A stretch of 64,000 nt of DNA from Halalkalicoccus sp. NIPERK01. GTDB lineage: Archaea; Halobacteriota; Halobacteria; Halobacteriales; Halalkalicoccaceae. Position 1 is the first letter of the stretch. Each line of letters begins with the position of its first letter. The notes under the pieces were generated by a model that saw only the letters and a list, made by a program, of their open reading frames with translations, ran no database searches and was not told where the DNA came from. Below are positions 39,866 to 47,373 of this stretch, in pieces. The DNA lies in assembly GCF_030287405.1 (NCBI RefSeq), contig NZ_JASVVV010000003.1, positions 186,001 to 250,000 of the forward strand, read 5' to 3'. Position numbers and translations under genes: made by a program.

Positions 39866-39879
39866 TTAGGTTAGCCTAA
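39866..39879. promoter_or_regulatory. DtxR/IdeR-like iron box 1
   Basis: The palindrome TTAGG-TTAG-CCTAA lies between the TATA box (GGATATAAG, 39855-39863) and the ATG at 39888. A bound repressor would block initiation of the dehydrogenase operon, and possibly affect the divergent permease. It closely matches the bacterial DtxR/IdeR consensus core TTAGGTTAG-CTAA. Haloarchaea encode DtxR relatives (Idr1/2, SirR). Confidence 0.75.
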
Positions 39880-39887
39880 TCGGACGC

Positions 39888-40412
39888 ATGGAGCTGTCGA
39901 GACGCGACGCGATGGCCGCGCTCGGGGCACTGGGGGTCGGCGCGGCGGCGCTCGGCGTCCGCGAACGCGCCGGCTCGGGGAGCGACGAGGGGCCCGACGC
40001 GCGGGTTCGCGAGGCGTTCGTCGCGGCCGCCGAGGTCGTCTACCCCTCGGAGGTGAGCGGGGTGCGCGGATTTGTCGAGACCTTCCTGGAGGGCCGTCTC
40101 GACGACGGGACCCACGCCGAGGGGCTCCGGGCGGCGGTTTCCGACCTCGACGACGCCGCGACGGAGTGGTACGACGGGCGGTTTTCGGCGCTGTCTCCCG
40201 CGGATCGGGACCGCCTGCTCCGGGAGATCGGTGCCGACACCGCCGAGGAGGACCCGGAGGGAACGACCGCAGAACGAGTGCGCTACTACGTGGTCAACGA
40301 ACTGTTGCTCGCGCTCTATAGCTCGCCGACGGGCGGGGAGCTGGTCGGCATCGAGAACCCGCAGGGCCACCCCGGCGGGATCGAGAGCTACCGGCGGGGG
40401 CCAGAGGCGTGA
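39888..40412 (+). CDS. Tat-exported dehydrogenase small subunit (gluconate 2-dehydrogenase subunit 3 family)
   Basis: A 174-residue protein with a twin-arginine signal (MELSRRDAMAALGALGVGAAALG) and no lipobox. The rest is the helical gluconate-2-dehydrogenase gamma domain (VREAFVAAAEVVYPSEVSGVRGFVETFL ... NELLLALYSSPTGGELVGIENPQGHPGG). In bacteria this subunit carries the folded FAD subunit across the membrane by hitchhiking. The next gene encodes that flavoprotein and overlaps by 4 bp (GTGA). The message starts leaderless just downstream of iron box 1. Confidence 0.85.
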   Translation: MELSRRDAMAALGALGVGAAALGVRERAGSGSDEGPDARVREAFVAAAEVVYPSEVSGVRGFVETFLEGRLDDGTHAEGLRAAVSDLDDAATEWYDGRFSALSPADRDRLLREIGADTAEEDPEGTTAERVRYYVVNELLLALYSSPTGGELVGIENPQGHPGGIESYRRGPEA

Positions 40413-41992
40413 GCGCTCGAACACCGGTCGAAGCCGACGTCTGCGTGATCGGGGCGGGCCCGGCCGGCGCACTGGTGGCGGACCGACTCGCCGACGCCGG
40501 CCGCGCGGTCGTGATCCTCGAGGCCGGTCCCCGCTTCGACCCGGCGGATCGCCTCGACCGTATGGAACGGGCGCTGCGGCCCGCCTACGACCGTCCCGCC
40601 GTCTGGGGGATGGGCGGCGACCGGGACGCCCACTCGAATTCTGGAGAGCGCCCCTACCCGCTGAACCACGCCCGCGTGAAGGCCGTTGGCGGCACGACGC
40701 TCCACTGGCAGGGGATGGTGATGCGACTGCACGAGGACGACTTCCGCTCGGCGAGCGCCCGCGGGGTTGGGACCGACTGGCCGGTCTCCTACGAGGACCT
40801 CCGACCCTATTACGCCGCCGCCGAGTCGGAACTGGGCGTCGCCGGCGCGGACGACAACCCGTTCGGACCCCCTCGAGAGAAACCGTTTCCCATGCCGGCG
40901 TTTCCCCCCTCCTACAGCGACTCGCTGTTCGCCGAGGCCTGCGAGGAACTCGGGATCGCCATGCACTCGGTGCCCAACGCCCGCAACTCCGAGTCCTACG
41001 ACGGTCGGGGGGCCTGCGCCGGCTACGGAACCTGCCAGCCGGTCTGTCCCTCCGGCGCGAAGTACGACGCCGCCGTCCACGTCAAGCGCGCGGAGGAGAA
41101 GGGCGCGACGGTGATCGACCGGGCGCCCGTCCGGTTCCTCGAACACGACGCCGACCGGGTCACCGCCGCACGCTACACGACGCCAGCGGGCGAGACCCAC
41201 GACCAGGAGGCCAACGCGTTCGTGCTGGCCTGTGGCGGCGTCGAGACGCCCCGATTGCTGCTGCTTTCGGAGTCCGAGCGGTACCCCGACGGCCTCGCGA
41301 ACTCCAGCGGCTTCGTGGGCACGTGCTTCATGGAGCACCTCTTCGCGGGAATGGGCGGCACGATCGAGGAACCGACCCGCCAGAACCACGTCGGCTTCCT
41401 CACCAGCGAGAGCCACCAGTTCTACGACGAGGCCGACGCCGACCTCGCACCCTTCAAACTCGAGTTCTTCAACTACGCCGGCCCCTCGCCCGTCGAGTCG
41501 GCGCTCTCGGGCGACGACTGGGGCGACGACCTCCTCGACCGCCTGCGAGCCGAGTCCGGGACCCACGTCGGGATCGGCGCGCTGGTCGAACAGCTCCCGA
41601 GCGAGGACAGCTACGTCGGACTCGACCCCCACGTTACCGACGACCGCGGCCTCCCCGTCCCGGACGTCCACTGGAGCGTCGACGACCGGGCGCTCCGGAC
41701 CCTCGAACGCGCGAACGAGGTCCAGCGCGAGATCCTCGGGGAACTGGGTGCCGAGATCACGTGGACGGTCGGCCCCGAGAACACCGGTCCGGCCTTCCAC
41801 CACATGGGGACGACCCGGATGGGCGAGGACCCGGAGGAAAGCGTCGTCGGTCCTACCCTCCGAACCCACGACCTCTCGAACTGCTGGATCGCCGGGAGCA
41901 GCGTCTTTCCCACGGGCGGCGCGGTGAATCCGACGCTCACCATCGCCGCGCTGGCGTTGAAGGTCGCCGAGAGCGTCGACGCATCCCTGTGA
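40409..41992 (+). CDS. GMC-family FAD dehydrogenase large subunit with Cys cluster
   Basis: A 527-residue flavoprotein oxidising a sugar or alcohol. The N-terminal FAD fold is VCVIGAGPAGALVADRL with ILEAGPR. KAVGGTTLHWQGMVMRL contacts FAD, and the C-terminal GMC domain ends NPTLTIAALALKVAE, with the catalytic His in FHHMGTTRMG. CAGYGTCQPVC (C-x5-C-x3-C) matches the spacing that binds a [3Fe-4S] cluster in Burkholderia FAD glucose dehydrogenase. It starts at GTG overlapping the small subunit. No cytochrome subunit follows, so its electron acceptor is unknown. Confidence 0.87.
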   Translation: MSARTPVEADVCVIGAGPAGALVADRLADAGRAVVILEAGPRFDPADRLDRMERALRPAYDRPAVWGMGGDRDAHSNSGERPYPLNHARVKAVGGTTLHWQGMVMRLHEDDFRSASARGVGTDWPVSYEDLRPYYAAAESELGVAGADDNPFGPPREKPFPMPAFPPSYSDSLFAEACEELGIAMHSVPNARNSESYDGRGACAGYGTCQPVCPSGAKYDAAVHVKRAEEKGATVIDRAPVRFLEHDADRVTAARYTTPAGETHDQEANAFVLACGGVETPRLLLLSESERYPDGLANSSGFVGTCFMEHLFAGMGGTIEEPTRQNHVGFLTSESHQFYDEADADLAPFKLEFFNYAGPSPVESALSGDDWGDDLLDRLRAESGTHVGIGALVEQLPSEDSYVGLDPHVTDDRGLPVPDVHWSVDDRALRTLERANEVQREILGELGAEITWTVGPENTGPAFHHMGTTRMGEDPEESVVGPTLRTHDLSNCWIAGSSVFPTGGAVNPTLTIAALALKVAESVDASL

Positions 41993-42009
41993 ATCCGCAA
42001 CCCAGTGAT

Positions 42010-42023
42010 TTAGGCGAACCTAA
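42010..42023. promoter_or_regulatory. DtxR/IdeR-like iron box 2
   Basis: TTAGG-CGAA-CCTAA lies 33 bp upstream of the glycosyltransferase ATG (42057) and overlaps the AT-rich CTAAAAGAATA that would be its TATA box. It sits 17 bp after the dehydrogenase stop, so the glycosyltransferase may have its own iron-controlled promoter. Confidence 0.75.
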
Positions 42024-42033
42024 AAGAATAAGT

Positions 42034-42054
42034 CCCCCCGACCGAAACGGGGGG
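42034..42054. promoter_or_regulatory. Strong hairpin just before the GT2 start codon
   Basis: CCCCCCG (42034-42040) pairs perfectly with CGGGGGG (42048-42054) across a 7-nt loop, two bases before the ATG at 42057. If it is transcribed, it would hide the ribosome landing site of read-through mRNA from the dehydrogenase operon. If transcription starts at or after it, it acts only in DNA. Confidence 0.5.
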
Positions 42055-42056
42055 CA

Positions 42057-42815
42057 ATGAGTCAGGTTCATCGGGCCGGCGACTCGGGGCTCGAACGATC
42101 GGTAGCGCGTCCGGCGTCATCGACGGGCGAAGGGGAGGAGTACACGTTCGAGGACGTGAGCGTCGTGATGGGGACGTACAACGAGGAGGCGGCGATCGGC
42201 ACGGTCCTGGCCGACATCGAGCGGGTCACCGACGGACGGGCCGAGGTCGTCTGTGTCGACGGCTCCTCGGATCGCACCCCGGAGATCGCTCGCGAGCACG
42301 GCGCGCGAGTGATCGAGCAGGAGCCACAGGGCTACGGGGTCGCGGTCCGGGCGGCGATCCTCGCGCCCGAGCGACCCGTGGTGGTGACGACCGACTGCGA
42401 CGACACCTACCCGATGGAGCGCCTACCGGAGTTCCTCGCCGGGATCAACGCCGGCTACGACGTGGTCAGCGGGGACCGCCTCTATCACGGCGCCGACGCG
42501 ATGCCGACGACCAATCGGCTGGGCAACGCGGCGTTCGCGCTGCTGGCGAGCGCCCTGATGGGCGAGCGGGTCCACGACACCACCACCGGGATGCGCGCCT
42601 ATCGCCGCGAGGTCGTCGAGTCGATCGAGTGGACCGAGAACACCGGCCTGTCGGCCGAACTGCTGATCCGGTCGCTGATGCGGGGCTACGCGGTCCGGGA
42701 GATACCCATCGAGTACCGCGAGCGCGCGGGCGAGACGAAGCTCGATCCCTTTTCTGGTGGTGCGGCGATCGCGAAATCCATCCTGCGGGCCGGTATCGAG
42801 GAACGCCTTCGCTAG
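42057..42815 (+). CDS. GT2 family glycosyltransferase (dolichyl-phosphate sugar transferase-like)
   Basis: A 252-residue GT-A enzyme. The nucleotide-sugar site VSVVMGTYNEEAAIGTVL is followed by VCVDGSSDRTPEIA and the metal motif TDCDDTYP. HDTTTGMRAYRREVV and EIPIEYRERAGETKLDPFSGG match dolichol-phosphate hexosyltransferases such as DPM and AglD/AglJ. It has no C-terminal transmembrane pair, so it works at the inner membrane surface. It is preceded by iron box 2 and ends tail to tail with the PMT-like gene (4-bp overlap), which might use its lipid-linked product. Confidence 0.85.
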   Translation: MSQVHRAGDSGLERSVARPASSTGEGEEYTFEDVSVVMGTYNEEAAIGTVLADIERVTDGRAEVVCVDGSSDRTPEIAREHGARVIEQEPQGYGVAVRAAILAPERPVVVTTDCDDTYPMERLPEFLAGINAGYDVVSGDRLYHGADAMPTTNRLGNAAFALLASALMGERVHDTTTGMRAYRREVVESIEWTENTGLSAELLIRSLMRGYAVREIPIEYRERAGETKLDPFSGGAAIAKSILRAGIEERLR

Positions 42816-44881
42816 GCGGGTTCGATCCGCGTCTCGAAGGAGACGCCCTCGCGGTGGGCGTCGGGGTTCTCGGAGAGGTACGTCCCCTCGGACCCGCATT
42901 GCGTCACGAGCGTGCAGACGGACCGCTCGGGCGGCGCGATCGCCTCGACGCGCTCGCCCTCGTCCCTGACGGCCGTCTCCTGACGGTAGGTCAGCGTCGA
43001 GCCGTCGGGCTGGACCAGCGTGACCGTGAGGACGACCTCCTCCGTTCCCTCAACGTCCACGGGCGAGTCGCTTCCTTCTAGCCGGGCCGCACCCGGTTCG
43101 AGCGTCCAGTCCACCGTGATCCGTTCGCCGGGGTCGTCGACCCCGTACTCGGCGACCTCGCCGCCGGCCTCCAGGCGGACCGTCGCGCGGTCGACGTTCG
43201 CGGGGACGCCGACGGTCGTCTCGCCCGCGAGCCGATCGCCCGAGCGGACCGAGAGGGGTTCGAGTTTCGGAGCGACGCCCTCGTCGGGATCGGGCGTCCA
43301 CTCGCCGCGGTAGGCGTAGCGGTAGTAGTTTCGATCCGGATAGGCATCGAGGACGGCGAAGTCCTCGCCCGGGTCGCGATCCAGCGCGTAGACCACCGAT
43401 CCGTCGAAGCCGGGGTCGTTGCGCAGCGACTGGAAGGGGTGGTTCTGCCACTCGCCGTAGGGGGTCGGGACGAAGACGAGCGCCTCGTCGAAGTCGACCG
43501 CCTCGATCGGTTCGTAGGCCGTCTCGTACTTCGCCGTGTAGTCGGCGTTTCGCTCGATCGGCTCGGCGACCAGCGGGGCGGTCGCGGCCCCCGCGAGCGC
43601 GAGGCTCACGATGAGGGTAGCCGCGAGTACGGGGCGAGCCGCGGGCGGGGAGGCCCGCTCACGGACCCGCGCCGCGAGCCACCGCCAGCCGGTCACGACT
43701 CCTGCCGCCGCGAAAATCGAGAGGGGAACGAGCAGGTCGAAGTGGTAGAACGGGCCCAGCGACGCGATCAGGCCGTCGGTCGGGTCGTCCATCGTCGCCA
43801 GGATGTTGAAATTCCCCCAGAAGAAGACGTTCCCGAGCGGAACCGTGAGGAACAGCCCCGCGAGCGTCGCCCGGGTGACCCGATTTTCCGAACCGCGCCA
43901 CCGGCTGACCGCGAGCGCCAGCCCACAGGCCGCACACGCGACCCCGAGCGCGCCCGCGGTGAACCACCGCGTCGCGAGGTATCGGAGGACGTGGGCGTTG
44001 GCCTCCAGCGCGAGCGCGGGCGTGTATTCGATGGCGTGTTCGAGGATGCGCCGCCGGCCGAAGCCCGGCCCGTCCATCGGCGCGAACGCCGCGAACGGAA
44101 AGACGAGCGGCGACCCGGTGAGGACGGCGTTGTACGCGAGCGTCAGGCCGACGAACGAAAGCCCACCCACCGCCGTCAGGGCGTTCCGCTCGACGGGGCC
44201 GGGCAGCGGTCGGAGCCCCTCCTCGCGGAGCGCCGACCCGACCGTCCAGAGGGCGTGGACGACGAACGGCGCGGCGAAGAGTACGGCGGTGTAGGGCCGA
44301 GCGAAGAAGGCGAGACCGATGGCGAGGCCGGCGGCGGCGGCGTACCGCCGGTTTCGACGCCGGACCCCCCGGAGATAGCAGACGGCAAAGAGCAGGTTCA
44401 ACAGCGTGGTCGGGGCGTACGGCAGGAACACCGAGGAGGTCACGAGCGTCATCGGCGCGGCCGCAAACGTCGCGGCGGCGACGACGCCGATCCGGCGGTC
44501 GAACGCCATCGTTCCAAGAACGTAGACCAACAGGGCGTTCCCGCCCGCGACGGCGGCGAGCGTCACGCGGGGTTCGCCGAACAGCGCCATCGAGACGGCG
44601 TACATCGCCGCGGGCACCGGCGCGTACTTCGGGTAGAGCCGCCCGCCGTCCTCGACGAAGAACCACGGGCGAAACGCGCCCGCGAGGTCGCCCGCGTGCA
44701 GTTGGAGCTGTCCCTCGAGCAACATCGCGGCCTGCTGGAGGTAGACCGCCTCGTCGTGGTTGACCGAGTGATACGGGAAGACGACGCTGGCGACGGCGAA
44801 GACGGCGACAGCGGCGAGGGCCGCGACGACGGCGGCCAAAAGCGGTTCGCGATCCGGCCACCGGCCCGAGGGGCGATTCAT
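42812..44881 (-). CDS. Polytopic glycosyltransferase-like membrane protein (PMT_2/GT39 type)
   Basis: A 689-residue protein. The N-terminal about 440 residues form many hydrophobic helices with the first-loop acidic pair YHSVNHDEAVYLQQA, typical of GT-C enzymes using lipid-phosphate sugars. The C-terminal about 240 residues are a soluble extracellular domain (EALVFVPTPYGEWQNHPF ... VRLEAGGEVAEYGVDDPGERI) with a beta-sandwich look and two nearby Cys (CTLVTQC). The ATG at 44881 is chosen since upstream sequence is antisense to the binding-protein gene. It lies 11 bp downstream of that gene, so it shares its iron-box promoter. Confidence 0.78.
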   Translation of the reverse strand: MNRPSGRWPDREPLLAAVVAALAAVAVFAVASVVFPYHSVNHDEAVYLQQAAMLLEGQLQLHAGDLAGAFRPWFFVEDGGRLYPKYAPVPAAMYAVSMALFGEPRVTLAAVAGGNALLVYVLGTMAFDRRIGVVAAATFAAAPMTLVTSSVFLPYAPTTLLNLLFAVCYLRGVRRRNRRYAAAAGLAIGLAFFARPYTAVLFAAPFVVHALWTVGSALREEGLRPLPGPVERNALTAVGGLSFVGLTLAYNAVLTGSPLVFPFAAFAPMDGPGFGRRRILEHAIEYTPALALEANAHVLRYLATRWFTAGALGVACAACGLALAVSRWRGSENRVTRATLAGLFLTVPLGNVFFWGNFNILATMDDPTDGLIASLGPFYHFDLLVPLSIFAAAGVVTGWRWLAARVRERASPPAARPVLAATLIVSLALAGAATAPLVAEPIERNADYTAKYETAYEPIEAVDFDEALVFVPTPYGEWQNHPFQSLRNDPGFDGSVVYALDRDPGEDFAVLDAYPDRNYYRYAYRGEWTPDPDEGVAPKLEPLSVRSGDRLAGETTVGVPANVDRATVRLEAGGEVAEYGVDDPGERITVDWTLEPGAARLEGSDSPVDVEGTEEVVLTVTLVQPDGSTLTYRQETAVRDEGERVEAIAPPERSVCTLVTQCGSEGTYLSENPDAHREGVSFETRIEPA

Positions 44882-44892
44882 TCGGCGGCGCG

Positions 44893-46035
44893 TTAGACGT
44901 CGATGCCGACGTCGCGCATCAGGTTGATCGTCGGTTCGAGGTCCGATAGCTGGGTCAGATCCAACTCCGAAGGCGGGCTGAGCTCGTCGATCGTCGGGAG
45001 GTCCCCGATGGGTTCGACGTCCGGGATCACCGGGTACTCGAAGGTGGTGCGCGCGAAGTAGTCCTGGGCCTCCGCGGAGAGGAGGTGGCGGATGAAGTTC
45101 ACCGCGAGGTCGGGATCGGCGGCGGCGTCGGTGACGGTCGCGCCCGCGACGTTGAGGATCGCCCCGGCGTCGCCCTCGGTGAACGACGTCTCGATGGGGG
45201 CCTCCGGCGAGCCGTCGAGGACGCGCTGGATGTAGTAGTGGTTCGTGAAGCCGGCGTCGATCTCGCCGTCGGCGATCGCCTGACACACCGCGAACTCGTC
45301 GGGGTAGTCGGCGATGCCCGCGTCGAGGACGCCCTGGAGCCACTCGCGGGTCGCCGCCTCGCCCCTGAGAATCCGCATCGCGGTCACGAACGCCTGACAG
45401 GAGCCGTACGAGGGCGCCCATCCGAGCGATCCGGCGAACCCGCTCGCGTAGTCGTCGATGCTGTCGGACATGTCCCCGGCCGAGAGCGCTTCCGTATTGT
45501 ACGGGACCGTCCGGGCGCGCCCCGAGGTGCCGATCCAGTCCTGGGCGTGGAACTCCTCGCGAACCGTCTCCAACAGGTCGTCGGGCAGCGACCGGGTCCG
45601 CCCCTCCGACGCCAGCGCCCCGAGTGATCCGGCGTTGACCGAGTAGAACACGTCGGCGGGCGTTCCGCCCCCCTCGGTGAGGATCTGGTTGACGAGGTCG
45701 GTCGAGTTGCCGTACCGGACGTCCAGCGAGAAGCCGTCGTAGAGGTCCCCGATGTAGCCGACCAGGTCGCCCACGAGGAACTCGCCCCGGCCCGAGTAGA
45801 CGGTGAGTTCGCCCTCGAGGGCGGGCAACTCCTCCATCGGCGTCCCCCCGGGCGCGTCCCGCCCCTCGCGGCCCGACCCGATCTGGCCGATCGACGGGTC
45901 GCCCCCGTTTTCGTCCTCGTCGTCCTCGTTGCCGCCGAACAGTCCCGTACAGCCCGACAGCCCCGCCGCCCCGACCGCCGCCGTCCCGATCAGGAACCGC
46001 CGGCGACCGCGTCGACCCAGTGTGTCTCGTGTCAT
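44893..46035 (-). CDS. Iron(III)-type ABC transporter substrate-binding lipoprotein
   Basis: A 380-residue periplasmic-type binding protein with a Tat lipoprotein signal (GRRGRRRFLIGTAAVGAAGLSGC; lipobox LSGC) and an acidic linker. The mature part is the FbpA/AfuA-type fold: GELTVYSGRGEFLVGDLVGYI, FYSVNAGSLGALASEGR, DEIDAGFTNHYYIQRV-like GEIDAGFTNHYYIQ. The Tyr pair in TNHYYIQ corresponds to the iron-binding tyrosines of FbpA. Iron box 3 lies between its TATA and ATG. It most likely feeds the fused permease at 38161-39759. Confidence 0.9.
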   Translation of the reverse strand: MTRDTLGRRGRRRFLIGTAAVGAAGLSGCTGLFGGNEDDEDENGGDPSIGQIGSGREGRDAPGGTPMEELPALEGELTVYSGRGEFLVGDLVGYIGDLYDGFSLDVRYGNSTDLVNQILTEGGGTPADVFYSVNAGSLGALASEGRTRSLPDDLLETVREEFHAQDWIGTSGRARTVPYNTEALSAGDMSDSIDDYASGFAGSLGWAPSYGSCQAFVTAMRILRGEAATREWLQGVLDAGIADYPDEFAVCQAIADGEIDAGFTNHYYIQRVLDGSPEAPIETSFTEGDAGAILNVAGATVTDAAADPDLAVNFIRHLLSAEAQDYFARTTFEYPVIPDVEPIGDLPTIDELSPPSELDLTQLSDLEPTINLMRDVGIDV

Positions 46036-46040
46036 GGGTT

Positions 46041-46054
46041 TTAGGTCTGCCTAA
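46041..46054. promoter_or_regulatory. DtxR/IdeR-like iron box 3
   Basis: TTAGG-TCTG-CCTAA lies between minus-strand TATA CTATAAG (46060-46066) and the ATG of the binding-protein gene (46035), so a repressor there would block the start of a leaderless transcript. Confidence 0.78.
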
Positions 46055-46074
46055 ACCGACTTATAGCTGCTGTT

Positions 46075-47262
46075 TCAGTCGTCGGCGACTGCGGGAACCC
46101 GGTCGAGGGCGTCGAGACACGCGAGCCAGTCGCGCATGTGCTCGCCGACGTGGTTGAGGAAGGCCCCGTTTCGGTACCCGTCGAACTCGCCGACGGCGAG
46201 TTCGCCTGCCATCGCCCGGTAGACCGCGGCGTAATCCTCTGCCCCGGCGTCCCCACCTCGGGCGACCTCCACTTCTGGCTCCACGTCGTCGACGATCTCC
46301 CAGAGGTGTTCGTTGAGTTCGAGGCCGGCGACCTCGTTGTGGAGGTCGTCGAACGTCGAGCGGGCGGCCTTGTTGTGCTCACAGAGGGGCGCGCCGTTGT
46401 AAATGCGCGTCCCGAGGAGGTCGCAGGCGCGCTTGAGGAACACGCCGCTCCAGATGTCGTCGAACCGGCCGACGTCCCAGCGGTTGTCGTCCATCGGGAG
46501 CTGGTAGAACGCCGGGATCACCTCGCGGCGAAAGGCGAGGTTCATCGAGCAGACCGTTAGGTAGTTGCCCGGCGCGGCGACGAAGTCCGCCCCGAAGTCC
46601 TCCCGGCTCGTCCGGGTCCGGGCCTGCCCCTCCAGGTCGCCGTCCATCAGGATGCGCACGGCGTCCAGGTCGGGTACGTTGGTCCAGAGCCCCTGGGAGG
46701 CGACGACCCGACCCGCTTCGATCCCGGTCGTGTCGGTCTCGACCGTCTCGTCCATCGCCGAGTAGGGGTACCCCCGAGGGTAGAGCCCGTGGTCGTCCGC
46801 GTTCCGATAGAGGACGTTCACCCACCGCTCGTCCGAGGAGACCTCCTCGACCTCGCCCTCGAACGCGAGGTTCTCCACGTGGGTTCCGAAGAAGTCTTCG
46901 TCCTCGTGGGGGAGGGTGTCGTCGTCGATGAAGACGCCGTACTCGAACTCGGGGTTCGCCCACACGTACAGCAGCCCGAAACTCGTCTCGGCGTGGCTCG
47001 CCGCCGGCACGAGGTGGTCGTACTCGGCGATTCCGTGGTCCTCGTACCACTCCTCCCGCCGCGTGCCGTCGAAGACCTCCCCGGAGACGCCCTCCTCGTC
47101 GAGCATCGCCGCCATCGCGTCGACCTCACAGAAGTCCTCCGTGATCAGGAGAACGTGGAGCCGCGAGGTGTCGAACCCGTGATCGCGTGCGTTGTCGATG
47201 TACTCGCGCATGCACTCGTATTCACGGATCGTCGGCACGATGACGCAGATGTCGCGGCCCAT
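46075..47262 (-). CDS. RGP-like glycosyltransferase (reversibly glycosylated polypeptide family)
   Basis: A 395-residue GT-A-like protein: ICVIVPTIREYECMREYIDNA at the start, then YGVFIDDDTLPHEDEDFF with a DDD metal motif, GLYPRGYPYS, VASQGLWTNVPDLDAVRI and MNLAFRREVIPAFYQLPMDDN. This matches the RGP/alpha-1,4-glucan-protein synthase family, known in plants as UDP-arabinopyranose mutases. The archaeal function is not known; a role in surface glycans or nucleotide-sugar conversion is plausible. Iron box 4 overlaps its promoter, placing it in the same predicted regulon as the transporter. Confidence 0.8.
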   Translation of the reverse strand: MGRDICVIVPTIREYECMREYIDNARDHGFDTSRLHVLLITEDFCEVDAMAAMLDEEGVSGEVFDGTRREEWYEDHGIAEYDHLVPAASHAETSFGLLYVWANPEFEYGVFIDDDTLPHEDEDFFGTHVENLAFEGEVEEVSSDERWVNVLYRNADDHGLYPRGYPYSAMDETVETDTTGIEAGRVVASQGLWTNVPDLDAVRILMDGDLEGQARTRTSREDFGADFVAAPGNYLTVCSMNLAFRREVIPAFYQLPMDDNRWDVGRFDDIWSGVFLKRACDLLGTRIYNGAPLCEHNKAARSTFDDLHNEVAGLELNEHLWEIVDDVEPEVEVARGGDAGAEDYAAVYRAMAGELAVGEFDGYRNGAFLNHVGEHMRDWLACLDALDRVPAVADD

Positions 47263-47278
47263 GTCGATCCGAGATCTT

Positions 47279-47292
47279 TTAGGATTGCCTAA
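47279..47292. promoter_or_regulatory. DtxR/IdeR-like iron box 4
   Basis: TTAGG-ATTG-CCTAA lies within TTTTAGG...CCTAAAAA, 17 bp upstream of the RGP-like gene's ATG at 47262. It overlaps the AT-rich AAGTTTTTAGG on the minus strand that is the likely TATA element. Confidence 0.78.
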
Positions 47293-47373
47293 AAACTTGA
47301 CGGTGTCCGCGGCGACGGGAAGCGGGGAGTGAGATATTCGGGGATGGTGGTCGTTCGCGGTCGATTCGATTAC

